64,000 bases of DNA, taken from positions 1 to 64,000 of the forward strand of contig CAYSOX010000005.1 of NCBI GenBank assembly GCA_964432825.1. The letters are read 5' to 3'. Shown piece by piece: positions 24,473 to 34,700 of this stretch. The position numbers were made by a program, and so were the translations under genes. The DNA comes from UMGS1908 sp964432825 (GTDB taxonomy: Bacteria; Bacillota; Clostridia; Christensenellales; UBA1242). The number at the start of each line of letters is the position of its first letter. The stretch's first letter is position 1. The notes under the pieces are model-generated. The model was not told the DNA's origin. It saw nothing but the letters and a program-made list of their open reading frames with translations, and searched no databases.

Positions 24473-24958
24473 ATGTCAGAAAATAGAGAGTTAAAAAACG
24501 GCATTGTTGCTGAAATTAAGGACCGTATTCAAAACGCTAAGTCTGTTGTTTTGGTAGACTACAAAGGTCTTACTGTTGAACAAGACACTGCTCTAAGAAA
24601 TAAGTTTAGAGAAAGCGGTTGCGAATATAGAGTTTACAAAAATCGTCTTATCAAGATTGCTTTAGACGAACTTGGAATCAAGTTGGATTCAAAGCATTTT
24701 GACGGACCAACAGCACTTGCAACAAGTGCTACAGAAGTTGTTGCTCCAGCAAAGATTGTTTTTGATGGAGAAAAAGACTACAAGGTAATGAAGGCTAAGT
24801 GCGGATACATTGAAGGTAAGGCTATGGAATATGATGAAGTTAAGACAATTGCTTCAATCCCATCAAAAGAAGTGCTTATCGCTCAATTGCTTGGTATGTT
24901 ACAAAATCCAATTCGCTCACTTGCAGTTGTTTTGGATCAAGTTGCTCAAAAGGGCTAA
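24473..24958 (+). CDS. rplJ: 50S ribosomal protein L10
   Basis: 161 residues, strong RBS GAGGAGG. SVVLVDYKGLTVEQDTALRN and YRVYKNRLIKIALDELG are standard L10 sequence; the C-terminal helix carries the L7/L12 binding sites. It is the base of the ribosomal stalk and the likely autorepressor through the leader upstream. Confidence 0.97.
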   Translation: MSENRELKNGIVAEIKDRIQNAKSVVLVDYKGLTVEQDTALRNKFRESGCEYRVYKNRLIKIALDELGIKLDSKHFDGPTALATSATEVVAPAKIVFDGEKDYKVMKAKCGYIEGKAMEYDEVKTIASIPSKEVLIAQLLGMLQNPIRSLAVVLDQVAQKG

Positions 24959-24997
24959 AAATTAAAAATTTAAAATTTATTTAAAAGGAGAATTAAA

Positions 24998-25369
24998 ATG
25001 GCTGATATTAAGAAGATATTAGACGAAATTAAAGAACTTACAGTTGTTGAACTAAACGATTTAGTAAAATCATTAGAGGAAGAATTTGGTGTTAGTGCTG
25101 CTGCTATGGCAGTTGCTGCTCCTGCTGCTGGTGGTGCTGCTGCCGCTGCTGAAGAAAAGAGTGAATTCAATGTTGAATTAACCGAAGTTGGCGCAAACAA
25201 GATTGCAGTTATCAAGGTAGTTAGAGAAATCACTGGTCTTGGACTAGGTGAAGCAAAGGCATTAGTTGATGGTGCTCCAAAGGTTATCAAGGAAAATGTT
25301 GAAAAGGCTGCTGCTGATGAAATGGTAGCTAAGTTCAAAGAAGCTGGCGCAACTATTACTCTTAAGTAG
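24998..25369 (+). CDS. rplL: 50S ribosomal protein L7/L12
   Basis: 123 residues behind AAAAGGAG. It has the N-terminal dimerisation helices, the Ala-rich hinge near 38-52, and the C-terminal factor-binding domain (VIKVVREITGLGLGEAKALV). Co-transcribed with rplJ. In most bacteria rpoB follows; here a terminator follows instead. Confidence 0.97.
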   Translation: MADIKKILDEIKELTVVELNDLVKSLEEEFGVSAAAMAVAAPAAGGAAAAAEEKSEFNVELTEVGANKIAVIKVVREITGLGLGEAKALVDGAPKVIKENVEKAAADEMVAKFKEAGATITLK

Positions 25370-25440
25370 TGATTATCCCGCCCGCTAACGGATGGTCGGA
25401 ACAAGGTATCCGTACCTTTGTTCATCATTTATATTAAAAA

Positions 25441-25496
25441 TCCCAAAACAGAACCCCAATGTAAAATACTTTGAGAATCTGTTTTGGGACTTTTTA
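25441..25496 (+). terminator. Terminator after rplL
   Basis: TCCCAAAACAGA (25441-25452) pairs with TCTGTTTTGGGA (25478-25489), followed by CTTTTT. A smaller hairpin, GAACAAGGTA with TACCTTTGTTC, precedes it near 25399-25422. Confidence 0.9.
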
Positions 25497-25568
25497 TTTC
25501 CAAAATAAACAAATTTCCTATCTCCCGTTGTGGAAATGAAGATGCAATATTAAAGATTTTGTAGGGGG

Positions 25569-25617
25569 CGGGTACTACCCGTCACGCACATTGCCCATCT
25601 GGGCAATGCTTTTGTGC
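25569..25617. repeat. GC-rich double hairpin
   Basis: Two adjacent dyads: CGGGTACTACCCG (25569-25581), then ATTGCCCATCTGGGCAAT (25590-25607) extended by GCACA/TGTGC. The patch is much more GC-rich than its surroundings. It may be a repeat-element remnant or structured RNA. The rest of 25497-25805 shows nothing recognised. Confidence 0.5.
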
Positions 25618-25805
25618 TAACAACAAAAATATTTTATGTTGTACAGAATTAAATTACAGCGAACTACACCAGCAGGTTTGTTTGGATTTTTGATGAAAAT
25701 TAAAAAGAATGGGTTTTTATAAAAATTTCTTCTGAAGTATCAAGGTGTTAAACCTTAATTTATCTTTTACCGTGGCACTTTCCAGTAGATTTGCTTGAAT
25801 AAAAA

Positions 25806-25866
25806 AAACACCCAACACAGGTTTTCGAACTTAGGTGACTATGTTGGGGTTCTATTTTTGGGTGTT
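25806..25866. terminator. Terminator for the DUF1540 gene
   Basis: AAAACACCCAACACA on the left pairs with TGTTGGGGTT and TGGGTGTTTT on the right; A- and T-runs flank it. It lies about 130 nt after the DUF1540 stop on the minus strand. Confidence 0.75.
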
Positions 25867-25995
25867 TTAAATCAAAAGGTAAGCAATGGTGCGGATAATT
25901 TATTCCGCTTGCGGGGGTAGAGTAGACGGAATGTTATGCCAATCCGGTAGGCGGGCGGAATATTTTGTCCATAAAAGGGTGGTCGCAGTGAAATC

Positions 25996-26289
25996 CTATT
26001 TTGGTAAATAGGTCCCGCATTCGGCGGAGTTGTCCTCGCGAAGTACGGAAATACCGTTTGCCAAACATTTCCCGCTTTTGTTGAATAAACATTTCGCCTC
26101 GCAAAGAACTTCCACACTTGGGCGAACCAAGGGTTGGGCAATTTCGTCACTGAATTCGGCTTTAGAATTGTCTTTTGTGGGGGTATAGGTTGCGCAAGTT
26201 GAAGTTTTTGTGATAATTATATGCCGAGCATTACAATTACAATTTTTGTTAAATTCACATTTCCCGCATTTACATTTTAAATCTACCAT
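25996..26289 (-). CDS. Cys-rich protein with two DUF1540 domains
   Basis: 97 residues behind AAGGAGAG. Two Cys clusters: CKCGKCEFNKNCNCNARHI (about 5-24) and CEAKCLFNKSGKCLANGISV (about 61-81), each ending with a C..Y/L pair. The CxxxxC-x-(F/Y)N-x-C-x-A pattern is DUF1540, presumed metal-binding. Function unknown; such proteins are frequent in sporulating clostridia. It is monocistronic. Confidence 0.85.
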   Translation of the reverse strand: MVDLKCKCGKCEFNKNCNCNARHIIITKTSTCATYTPTKDNSKAEFSDEIAQPLVRPSVEVLCEAKCLFNKSGKCLANGISVLREDNSAECGTYLPK

Positions 26290-26308
26290 AAATTTCTCTC
26301 CTTATGCT

Positions 26309-26660
26309 GTTATTATTGCCAAAGTGTGAAATTTTAATACATAATGAAAATGGCAGTTGGTAGTTGCAAAACACAAAATGTTAGTTATTGTTTCTGAGAC
26401 TAAAAGTATAATATATGTGGGTGGTTGTCGTTTTTGAAACTTAAAGTATAATACACCTTGTTAAGCGGTATTGCCAAAAACAAAGTACAATATGAGTTGA
26501 ATGTTGTTCCTGAGGCGGAAAATAAAATGCAATGATTATTTTTATTCTTGCCAAATACAAAAACACAATACGAGTTAATGCTTGTTGTTGCCGAAACGGG
26601 AAAATCAATATGAGGTAATGATTATTATTGCTAAAGATGAAAATATAATACATAAGAATT
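26309..26660. repeat. Degenerate ~40-bp tandem repeats with TATAAT-like boxes
   Basis: About nine units of roughly 38-44 bp follow each other. The consensus is approximately TTATTATTGCCAAA, an A-rich stretch, then TATAATAC, then ATGAGTTAATG. Clear boxes are at 26407-26412 (TATAAT), 26447-26452 (TATAAT) and 26644-26649 (TATAAT). Every unit ends near an AATG. It fills the gap between the DUF1540 gene and rplI. Confidence 0.65.
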
Positions 26661-26661
26661 G

Positions 26662-26691
26662 TTGACAAACTAAACAAAGTTTTGTTAAAAT
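26662..26691 (+). promoter_or_regulatory. Promoter of rplI
   Basis: TTGACA 26662-26667, 18-nt spacer, TAAAAT 26686-26691, followed by a short leader containing GAGGAG. Confidence 0.75.
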
Positions 26692-26711
26692 AAATGCAAG
26701 AGGAGTTTATT

Positions 26712-27155
26712 ATGAAGGTAATTTTAAAAAAGCAAGTTAAAAATGTAGGAAAGGCAGGGGATGTCGTAAATGTTTCAGACGGCTATGCAAGGAATTTCTT
26801 GTTTAAACAAGGTTTGGCAGTAGAGGCAAATGCTGTAAATATGAATGTTAACACGCAAGCAAAACAATCGGAAGAGCGTGCAAAAAACATTGAAAAAGCC
26901 GAATGCATTAAGATTGCGGAAAAGTTGAAGGATATTACTGTAACAATTGGTATGGCAACGGGCAAAAACGGGCAACTTTTTGGTGCGGTAACAAATAAAG
27001 AAATAAGCGAAGAATTGCAAAAACTAGGTTACACAATCGATAAAAAGAAGATAGTGGTAACACAACCTATTAAGGCTCTTGGAAACTTCGAGGTCACAAT
27101 AAAACTATTTCCAGAAGTCGTTTGCAAATTAAAAGTAGAAGTTAAAGAAAATTAG
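26712..27155 (+). CDS. rplI: 50S ribosomal protein L9
   Basis: 147 residues from MKVILKKQVK at 26712, which follows GAGGAG; an ATG at 26694 overlaps the promoter. KNVGKAGDVVNVSDGYARNF is the L9 N-terminal signature, followed by a long helix and the C-terminal RNA-binding domain. The usual neighbours (rpsR, dnaB, a GdpP phosphodiesterase gene) are absent. Confidence 0.95.
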   Translation: MKVILKKQVKNVGKAGDVVNVSDGYARNFLFKQGLAVEANAVNMNVNTQAKQSEERAKNIEKAECIKIAEKLKDITVTIGMATGKNGQLFGAVTNKEISEELQKLGYTIDKKKIVVTQPIKALGNFEVTIKLFPEVVCKLKVEVKEN

Positions 27156-27226
27156 TTGTTAAAATGCACTAATATTTGGTAAAATAAGGTATGTAAAATG
27201 CTACCTTATTTTTTATTAGGAGAGTT

Positions 27227-28315
27227 ATGGATACATTAAAGTCGGTTTTAAAAGATTTTGGGATAGAGAATGTACAAAATATCACGCCGTTTGGGAGTGG
27301 GCTTATCAATTCGTCCTTTAAAGTGGTTGCGGAGAATGGCAAAAGTTATTTATTGCAGAAATTAAATGCTGTGGCACTTACTAATATAGATATTGTTTTG
27401 CAAAACATTGAAAATATAGGCGAGTTTTTAACGACCAAAAACGAGACTTGTTTAAAACTATTTAAAACCAAAAATGGTGAAAATTGTATTAAAAGTGGTG
27501 GTTCGGTATATAGGCTATATCCATTTATTGAAAATTCTAGAAGTTATGATTTTTCAACCTCATTTAAAGTGATTAGTGAAGTCGCTTTTGGTTTCGGTAG
27601 ATTTGATAGGATTTTAAAGGATTTGCCAGAGGGTAAAGTCAAAATTAGTGACGAAGGATTTCATAATACAAGACTAAAGTTTGAGATATTAAAGCAAGCA
27701 ATTCAAGAAAATCGGGCAAAACGCCTTGCAGAATTACAGCCCGAAATTGAAGGGGTGAATGACCTTTTGGAATTTGCTAAGTCAAAAAATATAGACTTGT
27801 TTGAAATTTCAAACTTGATGGAAAGAGGAGCATTGCCTATTCAAGTTGTTCATAATGATACCAAATTAAACAACTGCTTATTAGATAGTGAAGATAATTA
27901 TCTTTGTGTTGTGGATTTGGATACGGCAATGCCCGGCCTTGTTATGAATGATTTTGGTGATGGTATCCGATATATTGCGAATAAAACTACTGAAGATGAT
28001 GAAAATTTACAAAATGTTGGAGTAAATCTATCTTCTTATGAGGCATTTACAAGAGGATTTTTAAAAGGTTTGGGTCAAAATTTGACCAAAGAAGAGGAGA
28101 GGCTTTTTGTTCTTTCGCCTATTAGTATAGCATTTGAGTTGGGGTGTAGGTTCTTAACCGATTATTTAAATGGAGATATCTTTTTTAAAGTTGAAGAAGA
28201 TAGAAAAGAATTGAATTTGATTCGTGCAAGGGTTCAATTTGCATATTGCAAGTCGCTAATTGAAAATATATCCGAAGAAAGGATTATTTTTGATAAGATA
28301 AATAATAAAAATTAA
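27227..28315 (+). CDS. Phosphotransferase, N-acetylhexosamine 1-kinase (NahK)-like
   Basis: 362 residues, RBS GGAGAG. Aminoglycoside phosphotransferase (APH) fold: glycine-rich FGSGLINSSFKVV near 22-34, catalytic loop VVHNDTKLNNCLLD near 207-220, and metal-binding VVDLDTAMPGLVMNDFGDGI near 229-248. The last two motifs strongly resemble NahK, which phosphorylates GlcNAc/GalNAc at C1 in the lacto-N-biose/galacto-N-biose pathway. No other genes of that pathway are adjacent, so the sugar substrate is inferred. Confidence 0.75.
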   Translation: MDTLKSVLKDFGIENVQNITPFGSGLINSSFKVVAENGKSYLLQKLNAVALTNIDIVLQNIENIGEFLTTKNETCLKLFKTKNGENCIKSGGSVYRLYPFIENSRSYDFSTSFKVISEVAFGFGRFDRILKDLPEGKVKISDEGFHNTRLKFEILKQAIQENRAKRLAELQPEIEGVNDLLEFAKSKNIDLFEISNLMERGALPIQVVHNDTKLNNCLLDSEDNYLCVVDLDTAMPGLVMNDFGDGIRYIANKTTEDDENLQNVGVNLSSYEAFTRGFLKGLGQNLTKEEERLFVLSPISIAFELGCRFLTDYLNGDIFFKVEEDRKELNLIRARVQFAYCKSLIENISEERIIFDKINNKN

Positions 28316-28446
28316 ACATTTTAAGAATTTTGGTGTTCAATTTTTGTTTGTTTTATTTGTAAGGAAGGGATTTTTGCTTTACAAATGAATTTTTGTATGA
28401 ATAAAAAATGGATATACTTTGAGTTTTACAAAAAAAGGAAGTTGTT

Positions 28447-31400
28447 ATGAAGATATATACCGCTGAAACGCATGAAACAATATTAAATAAGTTGATAGAA
28501 GAGGTTGGAGAATTGTCTCAAGACAAGTCTCGAAACTTTATTTTGGTCGTACCCGAAAAATTGTCTTTAACTGTAGAACAGGCGGTTTTAAATGCTTCTA
28601 AAACAAAAGCGGTGACCAACATTCAGGTGTTGACACTTTCAAGACTTTTGAAAAAATTTGTTAAGTCAAACGATAATTATTTACCTAAAGAATCGGGTGT
28701 TATGATAATTAAAAAAATCATAATTGAAAATCAAGGTAAATTGGTTTGTTTTAATAAAACGGCTAAAACAATAGGTTTTGCAGAAAAAATCTTTGATACT
28801 ATTTCAAATCTTAAAAATAGTGGGGTTACCCCTAAAGATTTCGAAAAAAAAGCAAACAACAAGGTTAATCAGTCCTTAAAAGTTAAAATGCAAGATATTT
28901 TATTGCTGTATTCCGAATACCAAAAATATATAATTGAAAATAATTTAATTGATGCGTCTGACCGTTTTATATTGCTTTCAAACCTCGTAAAGGAGAGTGT
29001 CCTTATAAAAAATAGCGAGTGCTATGTTTTAGGGTTTGACAATATCACAAGTTCGGGACTGGAAGTGCTAAAGGCTATCTGTAAGGTTTCAAAAAGTTGT
29101 ACTTTTGGGGCTGTTACTAATGTTGGATTGAATAATAGTTATATAATAGAACCCGAAATGTTAAATAGTGTACGCGCTTTTTGTAGAGAGTTAAAAATTT
29201 CATATACCGAAGTTGAATTGAAAGATTCGGTAGAGGGCATAAGGTCGCACATTAGAAGAAATTTATTTGCCTATCCATACAACAAAATGAAAATTGGCAA
29301 TGAAATAAACATAATTGAGTGTAAAAATATAACCGAAGAAGTTGAGTTTGTTGCCGAAGTAATACGAAAAAATGTAATTCGCAAAAATTTAAGATTTAGA
29401 GATTTTAGCGTGGCGTGTCCAGATACCGAGGCTTATGGCAAGGTGATACAATCGGTTTTTAAAGAGTATAATATTCCGGTTTTTGTTGAGAAAAGTGAAA
29501 AATTATCCACACATCCAATGGTGCAATTTATAAATCAAATTTTTCATTGCGAAAGACGACACTTTTTGACGAGTGACATTATTACACTCTCAAAAAATTA
29601 TTTTGTAGGAGAAAATTTAGAGGATGTAAATGTTTTTGAAAATTATTGCATCAAATATGGAATAAATTTTGACAAATTTAAAAAGCCTTTTGAATACGGT
29701 GAAGATGCAACCCAAGAAAAACCAATAACCGAAAAAGTAATTGCTGAAAATGTCAGAAGTTGTGTGATGGGCAAATTGACTCAAGTTGTGGGATGTTTAG
29801 AGCAGGCAAAAACAGTGCATGAATATTGCCTTGCAATAAAACAGATTTTTGAGGTTTTTAATATTGAAACTAAACTGAATGAGTTTATTGAAACCTTAAT
29901 TAAAGGTCAGGACCGACAAGAGGCGGAGTTTTCTAAGCAAGTTATTGAAAAATATCTAGAAGTTGTGGATGAAATAGATTACATAATGGGTAGTTTGGCA
30001 ATTGGAATAGATGAATTCTTTGGAATTTTGTCAAGCGGTGTGGATAGTCAAACAATTTCGTTAATACCGGTGTTTGTGGATAGCGTTTTTGTTGGTGATG
30101 TTAGCACAAGTAAAATCATATCACCGAAATTTTTGTTTGTTGTTGGGGCAACGGATGGTGCACTTCCAAAGTCGGTGGAAGATTGTGGAATCATTGTAGA
30201 TAGCGAGTTAAATGAACTTTCAGAAGGTATCGGCAAAAAGATAGAACCTACAATAAAAACTATAAATAAAAGGGAACGCTATAAATTTTTAACTTTACTT
30301 TCATCTTTCAGTGAAAAAATGTATGTAACCTATCCTAAAATGGATGCAACATTAACGGAGCAAAATCCAAGCCTTGCAATATTGGACTTAAAGAAGATAT
30401 TTTACAAAAAAGACGACCCTCGTGAGACAATGGAAATTATGACGCTTGCAAGTTACCGAACGCGTAGAGTGTTGTTTGGGGATGATTCAAAAGAAATGAG
30501 TTATGCCTATGAGTTTGCTACAAAAGAAGTAGGGTATAAGAAACTTTTAAACTATCTTTCGGAGGAAAATCAAGGTGCTATGTCAGACACACCTTTCGTA
30601 GTTTCCAATCTTTTCTATGCATTAAAAGAGTTGAATGTATGTCGAGAATCAAACCTAAAACAAATAACCTCAAAGATAAATAAAATCATCAACCCACAAG
30701 AATTTTTCTTCCCAAATAAAACCACTAGCATTTCGCAGTTGGAAGCATATTTTACTTGTCCATTCAAATTTTTTGCCAATTATGGTTTAAAAATTAGAGA
30801 GCGGGAGGAAAGTTTGCTTAAAAGTATAGACTTTGGTAATATTTTGCATAAAATTGCCGAATTATATGTAAAAAATATTGAAACCTATTTAGGTGAAGAG
30901 AATTTAATTGTAAGAAAAAAGAAGATTGAAGCATTGATAAATTTTGTCTTTGATTCAGAAAAATTGGTGGTTGCAAAAAATAAGCATATTGTAGGTTCGT
31001 TAAAAAATGAGGCAAAAAGACTAATCGACGCACTAACTTATCAATATTCAGTTTCAAATTTCAAACCAAAATATGAAGAATTAGTTTTTGGTGCAAAAGG
31101 TGCGGTTAAGGGGTTAGAACTAGGTCATGGCATCAAACTTGAAGGAAAAATTGATAGAGTTGATTATTTTGGAGATAAGTTTAGGGTAATAGACTATAAA
31201 ACAGGGCGAATTGATTTGCAAGCAAAAAATGTGTATTATGGCAATAAAATTCAATTGTTTATGTATTTAAATGCCTTAAAAAATAAAAAATCACTTCCAA
31301 TAGGTGCCTTTTATTTGCCAATAAAAAACATATTTGTAGAAGAAGAGTTGGGAACATTTTTGTCAACATATAAGTTGCAAGGTTATTTTGAAGATGATAC

Positions 31401-31791
31401 CGCACTTGCAAAAAATATGGATATCCAATTAAATGCCAACAATCCATCAAGTAATTGTTTGGTTGCAAGTTTAAAGGCAGATAAATCAATTAAAGAAACG
31501 GATAATTATATACTAAAAAAACAAAATCATATTTTAAGTCGGGATGAACTTGATGGTGTTTTGGATTATTGTATGAAGTTATCCAAGCAAGCCGTAAAAG
31601 AGATTTTAGATGGTTATATCGAAAAGTCGCCAATCGAATCGGCGGATAAACCCGCTTGCGAGCATTGTGAATATCGCAATTGTTGTGGAAATTCCAAAAC
31701 AGATATTAAAAGTCGAACGACCGAATCGGTTAGTTTTCAACAATTTTCAGAAATAGATGGAGAAAAAAATGGCACAAAAGCAAAAAACTAA
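28447..31791 (+). CDS. addB: ATP-dependent helicase/deoxyribonuclease subunit B
   Basis: 1114 residues, RBS AAAGGAAG. The N-terminal inactivated helicase part begins FILVVPEKLSLTVEQAVL. The C-terminal RecB-type nuclease domain has IDRVDYFGDKFRVIDYKTG near 903-921. The iron-sulfur staple is visible: YFTCPFKFFAN with Cys 771, and CEHCEYRNCC near the C-terminus. AddAB processes double-strand breaks for RecA-dependent repair and degrades foreign DNA up to Chi. Overlaps addA by 23 nt. Confidence 0.95.
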   Translation: MKIYTAETHETILNKLIEEVGELSQDKSRNFILVVPEKLSLTVEQAVLNASKTKAVTNIQVLTLSRLLKKFVKSNDNYLPKESGVMIIKKIIIENQGKLVCFNKTAKTIGFAEKIFDTISNLKNSGVTPKDFEKKANNKVNQSLKVKMQDILLLYSEYQKYIIENNLIDASDRFILLSNLVKESVLIKNSECYVLGFDNITSSGLEVLKAICKVSKSCTFGAVTNVGLNNSYIIEPEMLNSVRAFCRELKISYTEVELKDSVEGIRSHIRRNLFAYPYNKMKIGNEINIIECKNITEEVEFVAEVIRKNVIRKNLRFRDFSVACPDTEAYGKVIQSVFKEYNIPVFVEKSEKLSTHPMVQFINQIFHCERRHFLTSDIITLSKNYFVGENLEDVNVFENYCIKYGINFDKFKKPFEYGEDATQEKPITEKVIAENVRSCVMGKLTQVVGCLEQAKTVHEYCLAIKQIFEVFNIETKLNEFIETLIKGQDRQEAEFSKQVIEKYLEVVDEIDYIMGSLAIGIDEFFGILSSGVDSQTISLIPVFVDSVFVGDVSTSKIISPKFLFVVGATDGALPKSVEDCGIIVDSELNELSEGIGKKIEPTIKTINKRERYKFLTLLSSFSEKMYVTYPKMDATLTEQNPSLAILDLKKIFYKKDDPRETMEIMTLASYRTRRVLFGDDSKEMSYAYEFATKEVGYKKLLNYLSEENQGAMSDTPFVVSNLFYALKELNVCRESNLKQITSKINKIINPQEFFFPNKTTSISQLEAYFTCPFKFFANYGLKIREREESLLKSIDFGNILHKIAELYVKNIETYLGEENLIVRKKKIEALINFVFDSEKLVVAKNKHIVGSLKNEAKRLIDALTYQYSVSNFKPKYEELVFGAKGAVKGLELGHGIKLEGKIDRVDYFGDKFRVIDYKTGRIDLQAKNVYYGNKIQLFMYLNALKNKKSLPIGAFYLPIKNIFVEEELGTFLSTYKLQGYFEDDTALAKNMDIQLNANNPSSNCLVASLKADKSIKETDNYILKKQNHILSRDELDGVLDYCMKLSKQAVKEILDGYIEKSPIESADKPACEHCEYRNCCGNSKTDIKSRTTESVSFQQFSEIDGEKNGTKAKN

Positions 31792-34700
31792 TGAAAGAAA
31801 ATTAACAGCCGAACAACTAGAGTGTATAGAAAATAGAGGCAACAACCTTTTGGTGTCGGCGTCTGCAGGCTCCGGAAAGACTTTTGTTATGATAGAAAGA
31901 ATAAAGGAGATGATTAAAAGAAAAGAAGTTTCGGTTTCTAACATTTTGGTCGTAACTTTCACAAAGGCTGCCGCGGGCGAAATGAAAGCACGATTAATAA
32001 AAGGGCTTGAAGAGGTTGAAGAAAAAGACGATTACATTAAAGAGCAATTATTAGAAGTAAACTCGGCTAGCATTTGCACCTTGCATAGTTTTTGTTCAAA
32101 AATGCTGAAAACCTATTTTTATGCCATAGGTTTAGACCCTGCTTTTACATTAATTGATGAAGAAGAAAGTAATAATTTAAAAGCAAAGGCATTTTCGCGC
32201 TTGATAGACGATGCGTTTTTAGAGGATGATAAAAACTTTTTTGAACTATTGGATTGTTTTTCGGTAAACAGAAAGGAAGACAACTTTAAAGATGTAATCA
32301 ACAAGTTTTATGAATTTTTGTTAACAATTGTAAATTCGGACGAATGGTTTTATAATTCCGTAGAAAAGACTTATACTACAAATTTGGATGAAAATGTGTG
32401 TGCAAAATACATAAACGATTACATATCCAAAAGGTTCGCAAAACAATTACGCGTGGCAAACGAACTATTAAAGGACGAACTTTTGCAAAAAAACGAAAAG
32501 TTGGTGTCATACATCAATAGTTTTTATTTAAATTTACTAAAAGTGAAGCAAGAAAATAGTTTTAAGGAAAATTTAAAGGGAATAAAAACACTTGAAAAAG
32601 TTCCTAATATGCCAATTCTAAAAGATGAATTTGTTTACTTAAAACCAATAGTGGATGATTTTAAAGAGACCACAAAAGAATTGTTTAGCACAGCGCAATC
32701 GCTTTATTTAAAGGATGAAGGTGCGGTTTTCCAAAAGAAAATGAATACCACGCGTGAAAATCTGTTGAATCTATATAAAATAGTTAGAAAGTTTGAAAGC
32801 CTTTATGTTGAGATGAAAAAAGAAAGAGTGGCACTAGATTTTTCAGATTTGGAGCAAGGTATGATAAAATTGTTGTCATTACCCGAGATTCGTGAAAGTA
32901 TTAGGGAAAAATACAAATATGTTTTTGTGGATGAGTATCAAGATACCAATGCAATTCAAGAGGCTATTATAAAAGGGGTTGCGGGTGCAAATAATTTGTT
33001 TATGGTAGGGGATGTTAAGCAAAGTATTTATAGGTTCCGTGCAAGCGAACCCGAAATATTTGTTGATAAATACAATAGTTATAATAAATCAACTACCAAG
33101 CAATCTAAGGCAATTAAGTTAAATGCAAACTTTAGAAGCCATAAAGATATTTTGGATTTTTCAAATGAGGTTTTTCTTCGTGCAATGACGCCCGAGTTTG
33201 GTGGTGTTAATTATTATCAAGATGCAATGTTTGTAAAGCCCGTCGCTGAAGAAAAAACGGGACCCGAGGTCTTAAAACCAGTCACACTTTGCATAATTCA
33301 CGAGCAAGTAAAGGAAAAAAAGACCGAAGAAAAAGAAAGTCTACCGCTGTATAGTGTACAAAATCACCAAGAAATGGAAAGTGAAAGCGTGAAAAAGGCG
33401 GAAACAGAAGGTGAGGTATTAGCACAAAACATTAAAAAATTAATAAGTGGTGGGGTTCGGGTAAAAAAGAATGATAACCGACCGTTAACATATAAAGACA
33501 TTGCAATATTGTCACAAAACAGAGGGGAATATCTTGAAAATATTTTAAAGGTTTTAGAGAAAAATAATATTCCATATACTTCGGATATAAAACAAGATGT
33601 TTTTGAAAATATATATATAAATGCATTAAATTCCTTTTTAATGCTTGCGGATAATAGATTTAACGATATCCCATTGTTTATGGTTTTGCAATCAATATTT
33701 ACCGATTTTTCACTTGATGAAATAAGTGAAATTAGAAGAAAAAATCGAGAAAAGAAGTTCTTTTATCAAGCATTTTTTGATGGGGACTATAGTGAAATTT
33801 CCGACCGTACACGAAAAAAAGTCGAAAAATTTAAGGCATTGCTTGACGAGTTGACCTTTTGTAGTAAATATTTAAAGGTGGATGAGTTAATAAAGAGAGT
33901 AGTTAAGTTGTTGGATTTTGAAACAATGGTTCTTAGAACGGAAGACGGCAAATATACTTTAAACCTATTGAATAAATTTGTCACATATGTAGGTTCTAAA
34001 AGTTACAATTCAACACTTGCAGATTATCTAGAAAGTATTAGCGAAAATGAAATAACATTTGCAAGTGAGCCTAGCGAAAATGCTTGTTTAGTTACCACCA
34101 TTCATCAAAGCAAGGGGCTGGAATATCCTGCAGTATTTTTGGTGGGGGCTGGAACTCAACTTTTAAACAAACAAGCATTAAGGGATTTTATTCCGTCTAA
34201 AGATTTGGGAATAGGTTTGCCTTATCAAGATATTGTGGTTAGAACAAAATCTTCACTTTTACCATTAAATGCCATAAAACTTCAAACCAATACTCAAAAT
34301 TTGGAAGAAAAATTAAGATTGTTATATGTTGCACTGACGCGAGCCGTTCAAAATTTGTTTGTAATAGGGTTTGTAAAAAAGGACGGAAAAGCGGTAGAGC
34401 CTTGCGAGGCTAAAACCTTTATGGACTGGATAATGCCTGTTGTGTATGCAAAAAATTTAGGCGGATTAGTGTCTTTTGTGGACTTTGATGTAGAACATTT
34501 TGAGCAAAAGCCTATAGATAAAGAACCATCAAAGCAAAAGTTGAAAAAATTGACCCTAGAAGAACCAAATGATAATTTTATAGCAAACATTGAAAGGGTG
34601 TTAACCTATGAATATCCTTATGTAAATTCGCTTAACCAAGCCGTAAAAACCAGTGTTTCCGAACTTTTGGCAAAAGAAGACGGAGAAGTATTAAATTCAA

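Noticed and set aside
24970..25428. 152-codon minus-strand frame
   Set aside because: Shadow of the Ala-rich rplL gene; low-complexity composition.
26441..26677. Minus-strand frame across the 40-bp repeats
   Set aside because: The translation just follows the repeat array and the frame has no RBS or recognisable protein features.
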